DNA of 47,925 nt from Chthonomonadales bacterium (lineage in GTDB: Bacteria; Armatimonadota; Chthonomonadetes; Chthonomonadales; CAJBBX01): NCBI GenBank assembly GCA_020849275.1, contig JADLGO010000022.1, forward strand, positions 1 to 47,925, in the 5' to 3' direction. Under the pieces are notes generated by a model. It ran no database searches. It was not told the origin of the DNA and worked only from the letters and a program-made list of their open reading frames with translations. The translations under genes were made by a program, and so were the position numbers. Shown here piece by piece: positions 15,921 through 23,413 of the stretch; position 1 is the first letter of the stretch; the number at the start of each line of letters is the position of its first letter.

Positions 15921-17381
15921 CTATCGCGCCCCCACCACCGCCAGCTCAAGGCCGAGCAGGTCGGCGAGCTTGCGGATCGTCGCCGCCCGGTGCCCCACTC
16001 CCAGCGCCACGTGGTGCGTGGGGCCCTGGGCGCACCAGGCGTCCATGAACTCGGCCGGCCCGAGCGCGAAGCGCAGGCGGCTGTTCGTGTTGCCGATGTT
16101 CATGATCGGCCCCGGCAGACTCTCGCCCTCCGCGGCCAACAGCTTCAGCCGGCCGTCCACCGTCTGTGTGACGCCCACGATGGTCACCGGGCCGGTGCGC
16201 ACCGCAAACTCCGGCGACACTCCGAAGCCGGCCTTGCCGTGGTAGAGCCTGAGTTTGCGCAGCGTCGGCTTGCGCTCACTGATCGCCAGGTGGCCCGGAC
16301 CGTCGTGGCCCATCAAGAGGAAGTCCTCCACGAAGTCCATCGCGTAGAACTCGGTGTAGCTGCCGCCCGCGCCCAGTCGGTCCATCATGAACATCGCCAG
16401 ACAGTTCTTCAGGTCGCCTTCGCCGCTGCACGGCACGCCGCGGCCGGTGAGCAGCGAGAGGCCGACGATCATCCCGGCGGAGACGCGCTCGTAGAGGTTG
16501 TCCAGGCCGCGATAGTAGTAGGCCAGGCCGTCCAGCGCATGGTCGTCCACCAACCGCTCCAGCCCGGCGGCTACGCGGCACGACCAGTCCAGGTCGGCGC
16601 TCTCCACGGGCGCGGCGATCGGGTCGACGCTGGGGTCGGCCATCTCGAACCCCTCCATCACCTCCCGGCGCTTCGCCTCCAGCTCCTCGGGCGTCGCCTC
16701 CTCGCACCGGCGCACCAGATCGCACATCTCCAGCACCTCCACATGGACGCCGAGTTGCGCGTGCGGGTGGGTCAGGTCGGAGTACATGTCCAGCATACCG
16801 GGGTAGGTGTGGCCAAGAAAGCCGATGCGCGCCTCGCGCATGGAGCGCGCGGCGCTCGCCGCCCGAACCCAGTCGCCGATCTCGCTCCAGGCGCGCTCGC
16901 CTGCCGGGCCGTCGGCGGGGCGCAGCAGGCCGGTCACGGAGCGGAAGGGGATGCCGGAGCGCGCGAAGGCGCAGGCGATCTCCGGCACGCAGCAGGCGCA
17001 GCAGTTGGCGAGCCACTCGCGCGTGTCCGTCCGCGGGTAGTCAAGCGCCGCCGCCGGTTGGAGGTTCAGGACCACGACGGGTGCCTTCGCACGCTGCACC
17101 ACGGGCAGCACCTGCGCGGAGGTGGCGTAGGTCCCGACGTAGCAGAACACCAGGTCGACGCACGCTCCGGCCAGCGCGTCTCCGGCCTCGCGGGCGCGCT
17201 CCGGCGCGTCCACCAGCCCGGCGGAGACCACCGCTCCGCCGAAGCCGCGCACCCGCTCCTCCACCTCCGCCTGGTAGCCCTCCAGGCGGGCGCGCAGCCC
17301 CTCGAACTGGGGCCAGTAGGCTGCCAGGCCGATGCCGAAGACTCCGATGCGGGCCGGCACGACGCTGCGCTTGCGGTGCAT
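15921..17381 (-). CDS. L-arabinose/L-fucose isomerase-like protein
   Basis: The 486-residue cytoplasmic protein has the fold pattern of L-arabinose or L-fucose isomerase-type proteins. It shows an N-terminal Rossmann-like start RIGVFGIGLAAYWPQFEGL, DLVFCYVGTYATSAQVLP, IGFLGHTYPGMLDMYSD, and C-terminal signatures LMGHDGPGHLAI and NIGNTNSRLRFALGPAEFM. The expected chemistry is aldose-ketose isomerisation, but many members of this branch are uncharacterised and may use other sugars. ATG 17381 has AGGAG 9 bases upstream, so the open extension to 17543 is not used. It lies upstream of the agarase-like gene by about 31 bp, consistent with a catabolic unit. Confidence 0.8.
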   Translation of the reverse strand: MHRKRSVVPARIGVFGIGLAAYWPQFEGLRARLEGYQAEVEERVRGFGGAVVSAGLVDAPERAREAGDALAGACVDLVFCYVGTYATSAQVLPVVQRAKAPVVVLNLQPAAALDYPRTDTREWLANCCACCVPEIACAFARSGIPFRSVTGLLRPADGPAGERAWSEIGDWVRAASAARSMREARIGFLGHTYPGMLDMYSDLTHPHAQLGVHVEVLEMCDLVRRCEEATPEELEAKRREVMEGFEMADPSVDPIAAPVESADLDWSCRVAAGLERLVDDHALDGLAYYYRGLDNLYERVSAGMIVGLSLLTGRGVPCSGEGDLKNCLAMFMMDRLGAGGSYTEFYAMDFVEDFLLMGHDGPGHLAISERKPTLRKLRLYHGKAGFGVSPEFAVRTGPVTIVGVTQTVDGRLKLLAAEGESLPGPIMNIGNTNSRLRFALGPAEFMDAWCAQGPTHHVALGVGHRAATIRKLADLLGLELAVVGAR

Positions 17382-17555
17382 GGGGGTGCTCTCCTTGCCA
17401 ACGGGCGGCGGGAACGCGCCGTGCGCGGGGCTGAGCACCAGTTCGGGGAGGCTCCGGCGCACTCCTCCCGCGCGCCGACGGGAGCCGACGCGCTTACGCC
17501 AGTTGGCGCGACGCCGCGCGGGCCGTGTGCTCCGCGCCAGCAAGCAGCGCGCTGC

Positions 17556-18455
17556 TCAGATCGTGAGGAGGTCGGGGCCGTCCACCGTGGCGGCGCGGTC
17601 GAGGTCGCCGCTTGCGGCCAACTCCCCCAGCGTCTCGAAGCGCCGGTCGCCCGAGCGGTCCAGGTGCTCGAGCACGGCGTCGACCACCGCGAAGGCGTGC
17701 TCGAAGTCGTCGGCGATGCCGTGGGTGTGGGATAGCAGGACGGCCACCGGGCTCTCGGCGCGTATCCGATCCAGGTCGGCGCGGGCGGCGTCGAGCATCG
17801 CCACCTGCTGGCGGCGCGCCCCGGCCCAGGTCCACTCGTTCAGGATGGGCGCCTCCACCACGCCGGCGTACCATCGGAACGGGCGATGCGGATAGGTGTC
17901 GGCCCACGCGTGCCGCACGGTCCGCTGCCGGTGGGGCAGGTGGTCGTAGCCGGTGCCGCTCACGTAGCAGCAGGAGTGGTAGCGGAGCCCCAGGTCGGCG
18001 AGCGCCTCGAACATGGGACGCGAGATGGCGCCGCACGGGGCACGGAACACCGAGGGCCGCGCGCCGAAGGCCCTCTCGAAGCGCTCGATGCCCTCCGCGA
18101 TGCGCCCGCGCAGCCGTTCGCGCGTGTAGCGCGGTGAGAGCTCGGCGCGCCTGCGCTCGAACTCCGGGCCCAGGCTCGGCAGGATGTCGGTGGCGGGCCA
18201 GTTGGGCGGGCCGAACTCGTAGCAGTCCTCGTGCGTGAGGCCGTGGAGTTGGAGGTCGTGGCCACGCTCGCGCGCGCCCAGTAGAGCGGCGCGCCACGGC
18301 TCGGGCAGCGGCTCGCCGCCGGGTCGCGGCACCACGAACCAGGTGGCGCGCACGCCGCGGCTCTCCAGGAGCGAGGCGGTGCGGCCGACCGACTCGATCA
18401 TGCGCTCGCCGCCCATGCCGGCGTCGTCGATAGTCCATGCGAAGGTAGTGGTCAT
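17556..18455 (-). CDS. Polysaccharide deacetylase (NodB-homology) family protein
   Basis: A 299-residue carbohydrate-esterase-4-like protein. It opens with FAWTIDDAG (D10 and D11 at the NodB motif-1 position), then RATWFVVPR, the metal motif HGLTH (H71 and H75), and FRAPCGAISRPMFEAL (motif 3), with LLSHTHGIAD near the end (motif 5). All of this supports a metal-dependent de-N-acetylase or related hydrolase. No signal peptide is present, so it may act in the cytoplasm on sugar intermediates. GGGGAG precedes ATG 18455. It is upstream of the isomerase-like gene with a 174-bp gap. Confidence 0.82.
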   Translation of the reverse strand: MTTTFAWTIDDAGMGGERMIESVGRTASLLESRGVRATWFVVPRPGGEPLPEPWRAALLGARERGHDLQLHGLTHEDCYEFGPPNWPATDILPSLGPEFERRRAELSPRYTRERLRGRIAEGIERFERAFGARPSVFRAPCGAISRPMFEALADLGLRYHSCCYVSGTGYDHLPHRQRTVRHAWADTYPHRPFRWYAGVVEAPILNEWTWAGARRQQVAMLDAARADLDRIRAESPVAVLLSHTHGIADDFEHAFAVVDAVLEHLDRSGDRRFETLGELAASGDLDRAATVDGPDLLTI

Positions 18456-18540
18456 CGCCCTCTCCCCGGCCGCCGCCGCGCGCGGCGGGCCGCGCCTCGT
18501 AGTTCGCCAGGGATGGGCGCCGTCACCTTCCCGCGGGCGC

Positions 18541-18574
18541 GGGGGGAGCGCGGGCGGATGGCCGAGCTCCCCCC
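18541..18574 (-). terminator. Hairpin after the beta-barrel gene
   Basis: GGGGGGAGC (18541-18549) pairs with GCTCCCCCC (18566-18574) across a 16-base loop, starting 16 bases past the stop at 18590. It separates the beta-barrel gene from the deacetylase gene downstream. Confidence 0.6.
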
Positions 18575-18589
18575 GGCGCCGGCGGCCGG

Positions 18590-19306
18590 CTACTGCCGCC
18601 AGGTGACGCCGACGGCGAACTGGTTGTTGATGGCCGGGCCGAAGTTGGCCACGCCCAGGTCCACGTTCCAGTCACCGCCCGCGTCGTAACGGAGCGCGAC
18701 GGCCGTCCAAGTGGTGCCCGCTATCTGCTCCTTGACCTCGAGCCCGAGCGCGAGGCGTTTGGTGACGAAGGCCGCCGCGGACGCTTCCCACTTGAGCCTG
18801 GTGCGGTCGCCAACCCCGAACAGGCCCACCCCCAGGCCCTTCGTCAGGCGCGCTCCCACGATCACCACCACGGGCGTGGCGCCTAGCGTCAGCACCTTCG
18901 TCCCGACCAACCCGATGTCGGTGGCGTTCTTGCCGCCCACCAGGTCGCGGTAGATCAGCGTGACCGCAGCGGCGGGAAGGTCTGCCGTCTCTGCTGCGAA
19001 ACGCCACTTGATCGGCAGCACGTTCTGGTCGCGCACGCCAGCGGCCGTGCTGGTGATGCGAGTGTATCCCAGCTCGAGGCCGCCCGCCAGCCCGCCGGAG
19101 ACGCTGAACGTCGTCACGGACCCCAGGCGGTCAAGGTCGATGTAGTGCGTTGACGCCTGCACCGTGCCGGGGGGCGTCGGATAGGCGAGCGGGTTCAGAA
19201 AGATGCCGCCCTGGCCCTCCCAGTTGAGCTGGGCGTTGGCGGCGAGCGAGGCGGCCAGCAGGCCGAGGGCGAGCGCGGCGCGGCGCGCCGCGAGGAACAG
19301 GTGCAT
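18590..19306 (-). CDS. Exported beta-barrel-like protein of unknown function
   Basis: The 238-residue protein has a signal peptide (about 1-25, ending ANAQ). The remainder shows short amphipathic strands such as TTFSVSGGLAGGLELGYTRI, PVVVIVGARLTKGLGVGLFG and WTAVALRYDAGGDWNVDLGV. It ends in an aromatic-containing strand, NQFAVGVTWRQ, typical of outer-membrane barrels. I infer an outer-membrane channel or structural barrel of about 10-12 strands; family not recognised. GGGAG precedes ATG 19306 by about 8 bases. Its likely promoter is 300 bases upstream (19613-19642), so the mRNA has a long leader with a very strong hairpin at 19339-19377. Confidence 0.7.
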   Translation of the reverse strand: MHLFLAARRAALALGLLAASLAANAQLNWEGQGGIFLNPLAYPTPPGTVQASTHYIDLDRLGSVTTFSVSGGLAGGLELGYTRITSTAAGVRDQNVLPIKWRFAAETADLPAAAVTLIYRDLVGGKNATDIGLVGTKVLTLGATPVVVIVGARLTKGLGVGLFGVGDRTRLKWEASAAAFVTKRLALGLEVKEQIAGTTWTAVALRYDAGGDWNVDLGVANFGPAINNQFAVGVTWRQ

Positions 19307-19338
19307 CTGTGGAGCTCCCTTCGTGGTGGGTGGGGCTA

Positions 19339-19377
19339 CCCCCCTGGCGCGCCGCGATGCGCGGCGCGCCAGGGGGG
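19339..19377 (-). promoter_or_regulatory. 18-bp perfect hairpin in the 5' leader
   Basis: Arms 19339-19356 and 19360-19377 are perfectly complementary over 18 bp with a 3-base loop, nearly all G and C. In the RNA it ends 32 bases before the start codon at 19306 and leaves the ribosome site free. It could be an attenuator, an mRNA stabiliser or a roadblock; no T-run follows. Confidence 0.6.
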
Positions 19378-19612
19378 GACCGTGGAACGGACGGGCTGCG
19401 CGTGGGTCGGTCTCCCGCCGGAGCGGCTAGCGAGAGACGCCGGTACAGATGCACTGACGAGGGGGCGGCGCGAGGCGTGGGGAGTCGGCACGTGCCGGCG
19501 AGGCTTGAGCGGGCAGGGCGGGCGCGCAGTGCGCGGGCATGGCGATCGTCTCCGAGGCTTTGGATTGCTGGGTTCCAGAGTTACTTGACCCAACTACTCA
19601 TCTTTCGACGCC

Positions 19613-19642
19613 ATCATACCCCGACGCGTCGGGACACGTCAA
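19613..19642 (-). promoter_or_regulatory. Sigma-70-type promoter of the beta-barrel gene
   Basis: On the minus strand TTGACG (19642-19637), an 18-bp spacer and TATGAT (19618-19613) form a good promoter. Transcription would begin near 19606, giving a leader of about 300 bases. Confidence 0.65.
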
Positions 19643-19677
19643 GGGGTACCGCCCGATCCCGCTCGCGAAGACGCCAG

Positions 19678-19712
19678 AGCGCCCCCCGGCTCCACTGGAG
19701 CCGGGGGGCGCT
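19678..19712 (-). terminator. 17-bp inverted repeat after the lipoprotein gene
   Basis: Arms 19678-19694 and 19696-19712 are perfect complements with one central base, so the RNA hairpin has a stem of about 15 bp. It starts 16 bases past the stop codon at 19728 and fits an intrinsic-type terminator without a clear U-tract. Confidence 0.7.
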
Positions 19713-19727
19713 CGCCAACCGGATCCG

Positions 19728-21080
19728 CTACGATCCGTCGGGCGGCGGCGGCGGCAGGTCGCCGCCGCCAGGTTGCAGCGCGATGTCGGCGCGCACGGTG
19801 GCGCCGGCCTCCACCTTCACCGGCGTGGCGACGGGCTCATAGCCTCCCGCCTCGACGATGAGCGTCTGCTCGCCACCCGGCGCGCGGAGCTGGAAGCGGC
19901 CCTCGGCGTCCGTGATGGCCGCCATGTCAAAATGGTCGCCGTCCAGGTAGAACCCCGGCTCGCTCTGCCCGCCTCCGATGGCCGTGGGCGGCGGAGGCGG
20001 CATGTCGAGACGCACGCTCACCGTGGCGCCGGCGATCGGCCGGCCGGTGGACGCGTCGGTGACCGTACCCTGAACCGCGCCTACGCGCGGCTCACGCAGC
20101 CTCAGGGCGAAGTCGACCTGCGTGGTCCTGCCCTCGACGATGGCCACGCTGCGCGAGTCCGCCACGAGCCCGGGCCGAACGGCCGCCGCCACGTACTCGC
20201 CCGCGGGCGCGCCCTCGATGCGGTAAGCGCCGTTCTCGTCCGTGAAGGTGTAGAGCTCGCGGTCGGCGCCCGGGCCGCCCGGATAGAGGCCCACCGTCGC
20301 CCCGTCGGGCCCCAGCGCCGTCGCCGGAAGCGGCCGCATCGGCACGGGGTCATCCGCCGCGGCCAGGCGCACCAGAACGCCCGCAAGCGGCTGCTTGCCC
20401 CCGTCCGGCGTCACCAGGTAGGCGGCGCCGGCCATGGCGCCTCGCGGCCCTGCCTCTCCGGGCTCCAGCGCCGCGTCGCCGGGGGTCGTGACGCCCGCGC
20501 GAACCTCCAGCGCGAGCGATCGCGCCGCGTAGCCACGCGCGGCGATCGTCAGCAGGTAGCCGCCGACGGGCAGACCGGAGACGGTGTAGCTGCCGACCCC
20601 GTCGGTCCGCGCGCCGCGCACCGGCCGCGGCTGCATATCGCTCGAGACGACAGCCACGGCCTCGGCCACGGTCACCCGTGCGCCCACGATCGGCTCACCC
20701 GTGACCGAATCCGTCACCAGGCCGCTGATCTGCCCGGCGTCGCGCAGGAGCAGCGCGCCCACGTTCACCTCGCCGCCACCGCGCACGTCGACGACGACCG
20801 CCACGGCTCGGCGAGGCGATCGCGCAACGAGCGTCCGAAGGCCGGCGGGCACCCGCTCCAGGCGGAAGCTCCCGTCGGCCGCCGGGGTCGCGGAGGCCTC
20901 GGTACCGTCCACCGACACGGTCAGGCCGGCCGCGGGCGCCCGCGACGCGGGGTCGTCCACCGCCCGCCCGACAACACGTCCGTACTCGCCCGTCACGGCA
21001 GCCGTTCCGCTCGCGCCGCCGCATCCCGCCAGCGCGCCGAGGCAGAGGAGCGCCGGCAGGCAGATGGCCCATCGTCCCAT
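19728..21080 (-). CDS. Lipoprotein with repeated carboxypeptidase-regulatory-like domains
   Basis: The 450-residue protein has a lipoprotein signal, LGALAGCGG, with the lipidated Cys at about 20. It then consists of at least three transthyretin-like (carboxypeptidase-regulatory) repeats. Each shows a G-x-V-x-D start (GRVVGRAVDD, ISGLVTDSVTGEPIVGA, VQGTVTDASTGRPIAGA) and a later DG/E-G-x-Y/F segment (DGVGSYTVSGLPVGGY, ENGAYRIEGAPAGEY, AEGRFQLRAPGG). These domains are usually structural or ligand-binding on the cell surface. The C-terminus is Pro-rich (DLPPPPPDGS). GGAGG precedes ATG 21080 and a strong promoter lies at 21148-21176. No enzyme domain is present. Confidence 0.85.
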   Translation of the reverse strand: MGRWAICLPALLCLGALAGCGGASGTAAVTGEYGRVVGRAVDDPASRAPAAGLTVSVDGTEASATPAADGSFRLERVPAGLRTLVARSPRRAVAVVVDVRGGGEVNVGALLLRDAGQISGLVTDSVTGEPIVGARVTVAEAVAVVSSDMQPRPVRGARTDGVGSYTVSGLPVGGYLLTIAARGYAARSLALEVRAGVTTPGDAALEPGEAGPRGAMAGAAYLVTPDGGKQPLAGVLVRLAAADDPVPMRPLPATALGPDGATVGLYPGGPGADRELYTFTDENGAYRIEGAPAGEYVAAAVRPGLVADSRSVAIVEGRTTQVDFALRLREPRVGAVQGTVTDASTGRPIAGATVSVRLDMPPPPPTAIGGGQSEPGFYLDGDHFDMAAITDAEGRFQLRAPGGEQTLIVEAGGYEPVATPVKVEAGATVRADIALQPGGGDLPPPPPDGS

Positions 21081-21147
21081 CGCCGTCCTCCCGGGTCCCG
21101 GCAGCCGTCGGCACGCGCGCCTCGGGCCGCGCCGGGCTCACACCGCG

Positions 21148-21176
21148 ATGATAGCACGGCCCTCCAGTTCGGTCAA
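21148..21176 (-). promoter_or_regulatory. Sigma-70 promoter of the lipoprotein gene
   Basis: Minus-strand TTGACC (21176-21171), a 17-bp spacer and TATCAT (21153-21148), with TGC directly before the -10 as an extended element. It would start near 21141 and give a leader of about 60 bases. Confidence 0.75.
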
Positions 21177-21550
21177 CGGATTTCGCGCGACGAGAGGGCG
21201 CCCCAGGGCCAGGCGACGACCGTGGTGGGGCGGCTGTCCGAAGGATCCGCGGCAGGCGGCGCCGAACAAGATGCCCGAAGGCGATGGGCCGCCATGCGGG
21301 TGATTGCGCCCGCATGCTGTCCTCCAGCCATCTCCACCAACGAGGGGTCGGCGCGTCTCACACCACGGCGCTCATGCCGCGATCGCGGCGGCGGGCGCTC
21401 GGGAACCCGGCGGCTCGCGCGCGGGTTCTGCCAATGGTGGGCGCGCGGCTCGGAGCTCCGCGCGCGGCCTGTCGCCACTCGCGGGTACTGTCGAGGGCGT
21501 CCCAGGCCCACGCAGGGCCTTGCGCCCCGAGTCGAGCGCGTTGCGCGCGG

Positions 21551-21590
21551 CGCTGGAGTTGGGGCGGCCGGGCTGGAGTTGGGGCGGCCG
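21551..21590 (+). repeat. 20-bp tandem duplication in the kinase-like gene leader
   Basis: Two adjacent 20-bp units (21551-21570 and 21571-21590) differ only at their first base; the shared core is GCTGGAGTTGGGGCGGCCG. It ends 13 bases before the ribosome site of the gene at 21614. It may be a replication-slippage product or paired binding sites. Confidence 0.7.
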
Positions 21591-21613
21591 GCGCCGCGCG
21601 GCGGAGGTGCACG

Positions 21614-22315
21614 ATGCGAATAGGGGAGGAAGCGCGCCTTTCGGACCGGCGCGTCGCGGCGTGGTTCGCGACGCAGCGGGCGCAGGCCCGCAAGGAGAAG
21701 GCGCCGCGCCACAAGCCCGAGATGCAGCCGGTCATCACCATCTCGCGCCAGTTCAGCGTGGGCAGCATGTCCATCGCGCAGCGGCTGGCCGACTCGCTCG
21801 GTGATGGCTGGGACGTGTGGGACAAGGAGTTGATCGAGGCGATCGCCAGCAGCGCCCAGGTCCGGAGCGAGATGGTGGAGGCCCTCGAAGCCAACGCGCT
21901 CTCGTGGATGGACCAGATGACGCGCAACCTGTTCAACGTGCCCGTGCTGGAGGCGGTGACCTACCGCCATCACCTGGCTCTGGTGCTGCTCGCCCTGGCG
22001 CAGCAGGGATGCAAGGTGATCGTGGGCCGCGGCGCGAACTTCGCCCTTCCGCACGCACTCAATGTGCGCCTGGAGGCCGCCCGCGAGTACCGCGTTCGCA
22101 GGACGATGGCCCACGAGAGCATCGGCCATGACGAGGCGCTTCGGCAGGTGGAGCGCGTGGAGAAAGACCGCCACGAGTTCATCGCGAACGTGTTCGGCCG
22201 CGACGCTCAGGACCGGTCGGCCTACGACATGGTGATCCAGGTTGACCGGCTCGGCGAGGAAGCGACCGCCGCCGCCATCGTCGCCGCCGTCCGCGCGCGC
22301 TTCCGGCTCGCCTGA
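21614..22315 (+). CDS. Cytidylate kinase-like family protein
   Basis: A 233-residue cytoplasmic protein of the cytidylate-kinase-like (P-loop NTPase) family. After an N-terminal helix (about 1-40), VITISRQFSVGSMSIAQRLA holds the family's modified P-loop. GWDVWDKELIEAIA, VIVGRGANFALP and VRLEAAREYRVRRTMAHE follow, the latter matching the LID/arginine region. Members are often annotated as kinases without a proven substrate. The glycine-rich loop is less canonical than in CMP kinase, so activity is uncertain. GGAGG precedes ATG 21614 by 6 bases. It is first in a three-gene run with the UroD-family gene (23-bp gap) and the SGNH gene. Confidence 0.78.
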   Translation: MRIGEEARLSDRRVAAWFATQRAQARKEKAPRHKPEMQPVITISRQFSVGSMSIAQRLADSLGDGWDVWDKELIEAIASSAQVRSEMVEALEANALSWMDQMTRNLFNVPVLEAVTYRHHLALVLLALAQQGCKVIVGRGANFALPHALNVRLEAAREYRVRRTMAHESIGHDEALRQVERVEKDRHEFIANVFGRDAQDRSAYDMVIQVDRLGEEATAAAIVAAVRARFRLA

Positions 22316-22338
22316 GCGCCGCAAGCGAGGAGCCCCCC

Positions 22339-23379
22339 ATGACCTCCCGGGAACGCCTCCGCCGCGCCATGAGCGGGGGCACGCCCGACCGCGTACCGGT
22401 TGGCCCGTTCACGATGGGCAGGATCGCCCCGGACTCCGACCTGGGCCGCGAGCTGATCGCCCGCACCGACGTGATGCTTGACGTCTGGAGTGGCGGGGAT
22501 CCCTTCCTCGGCGCTGGCGCTGGCGTGCGCTCCGAGGAGCAGGGCGACTGCACGGTGGTAACCATCGACACGCCACGCGGGCCCCTCACGCGCCGAGTGC
22601 GCCGCACCGCCCTGGCCAGCGCCACCATCGAGTTCCCGTTCAAGGCGCCCGAGGACGTGGAGCGCTTCCTCTCGATCCCCTACCGCCCTCCGGCGATGGA
22701 CCTGTCCGGCTACCGCGCCTGGCGCGAGCGGGTCGGCGACGACGGGCTCGTGCTCGCGGGCATCGGCAACGGCGTCTGCCTGCCGGCCGACTGGTTCTCG
22801 CCCGAGGGCTTCTGCACAGCCTGGGCCGATTCCCGCGAGCTGCTCACGCGCCTGACCGCCGTGGCGACCGAGCGGCTGCTGGCCTGGGTAGACCGGCTCT
22901 GCGCGGCCGGAGTCGACGCCTTCCGCATCGTCGGCGGCGAGTACGTCTCGGTCCAACTCGGGCCGCGCGCCTTCGCCGAGCTCGTCACGCCGTTCGACTC
23001 GGAGTTGGTGCGCCTGATCCGCCGACACGGGGCCATCGCCTACTACCACAACCACGGCCGCGTAATGCGCTACCTGCCGGCTCTGGCCGCGCTGGGCATC
23101 GATGCGCTCGACCCGCTGGAAGCGCCGCCCTGGGGCGACGTTGGCGACCTGCGCGCCGCGCGCGAGGCGGCCGGAGACGCGCTCTGCTTCGTGGGCAACC
23201 TGGACGACATGGAGATCGTGGACGCGCTGCCCACCGACGAGGTGCTGAAGATCGCGCGGGAGCGCCTGGCCGCGGGCGGGCCGCGCGCGTTCGTGCTCGG
23301 GGGCACCGCGTCGGGCACCTATGGCGAGCGGGGGGCGCGCAACTTCATCGCGATGGCCGAGATGGCCGCCGCAGGCTGA
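22339..23379 (+). CDS. Uroporphyrinogen decarboxylase-family protein (methyltransferase-like)
   Basis: A 346-residue UroD-fold protein. It starts with the family phrase SRERLRRAMSGGTPDRVPVGPF and ends with AGGPRAFVLGGTASG. Other marks are DAFRIVGGEYVSVQLGPRAF, AIAYYHNHGRVMRYLPAL and GIDALDPLEAPPWGDV, where the His residues lie at positions used for cofactor or metal binding in corrinoid methyltransferase relatives. True HemE motifs for haem synthesis are not evident, and the setting among glycan genes argues against haem. Members of this group in Armatimonadota and Planctomycetes are abundant and uncharacterised. Start supported by a purine-rich GCGAGGAG upstream. A second paralogue lies at 38938-40173. 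Confidence 0.82.
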   Translation: MTSRERLRRAMSGGTPDRVPVGPFTMGRIAPDSDLGRELIARTDVMLDVWSGGDPFLGAGAGVRSEEQGDCTVVTIDTPRGPLTRRVRRTALASATIEFPFKAPEDVERFLSIPYRPPAMDLSGYRAWRERVGDDGLVLAGIGNGVCLPADWFSPEGFCTAWADSRELLTRLTAVATERLLAWVDRLCAAGVDAFRIVGGEYVSVQLGPRAFAELVTPFDSELVRLIRRHGAIAYYHNHGRVMRYLPALAALGIDALDPLEAPPWGDVGDLRAAREAAGDALCFVGNLDDMEIVDALPTDEVLKIARERLAAGGPRAFVLGGTASGTYGERGARNFIAMAEMAAAG

Positions 23380-23413
23380 GGCGCTCCGGGACCCCGGCCG
23401 GAGGAGGACAACC

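Larger units (their letters stand above)
19307..19727 (-). other. Long structured 5' leader and promoter region of the beta-barrel gene
   Basis: This 421-bp stretch holds no gene I can support. Read on the minus strand it contains, in order, a terminator hairpin of the upstream lipoprotein gene (19678-19712), a promoter (19613-19642), about 230 bases of leader without recognised riboswitch motifs, and an 18-bp hairpin 32 bases before the start codon. Confidence 0.65.
21081..21613. other. Divergent intergenic region
   Basis: This 533-bp region separates the lipoprotein gene (-) from the kinase-like gene (+). It holds the lipoprotein promoter (21148-21176) and a 20-bp tandem duplication (21551-21590). 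Open frames across it look like GC shadows. I see no clear plus-strand promoter. Confidence 0.55.

Noticed and set aside
19339-19377. Hairpin read as the end of an insertion sequence
   Set aside because: No transposase fragment or matching second end nearby, and the repeat is a single contiguous hairpin.
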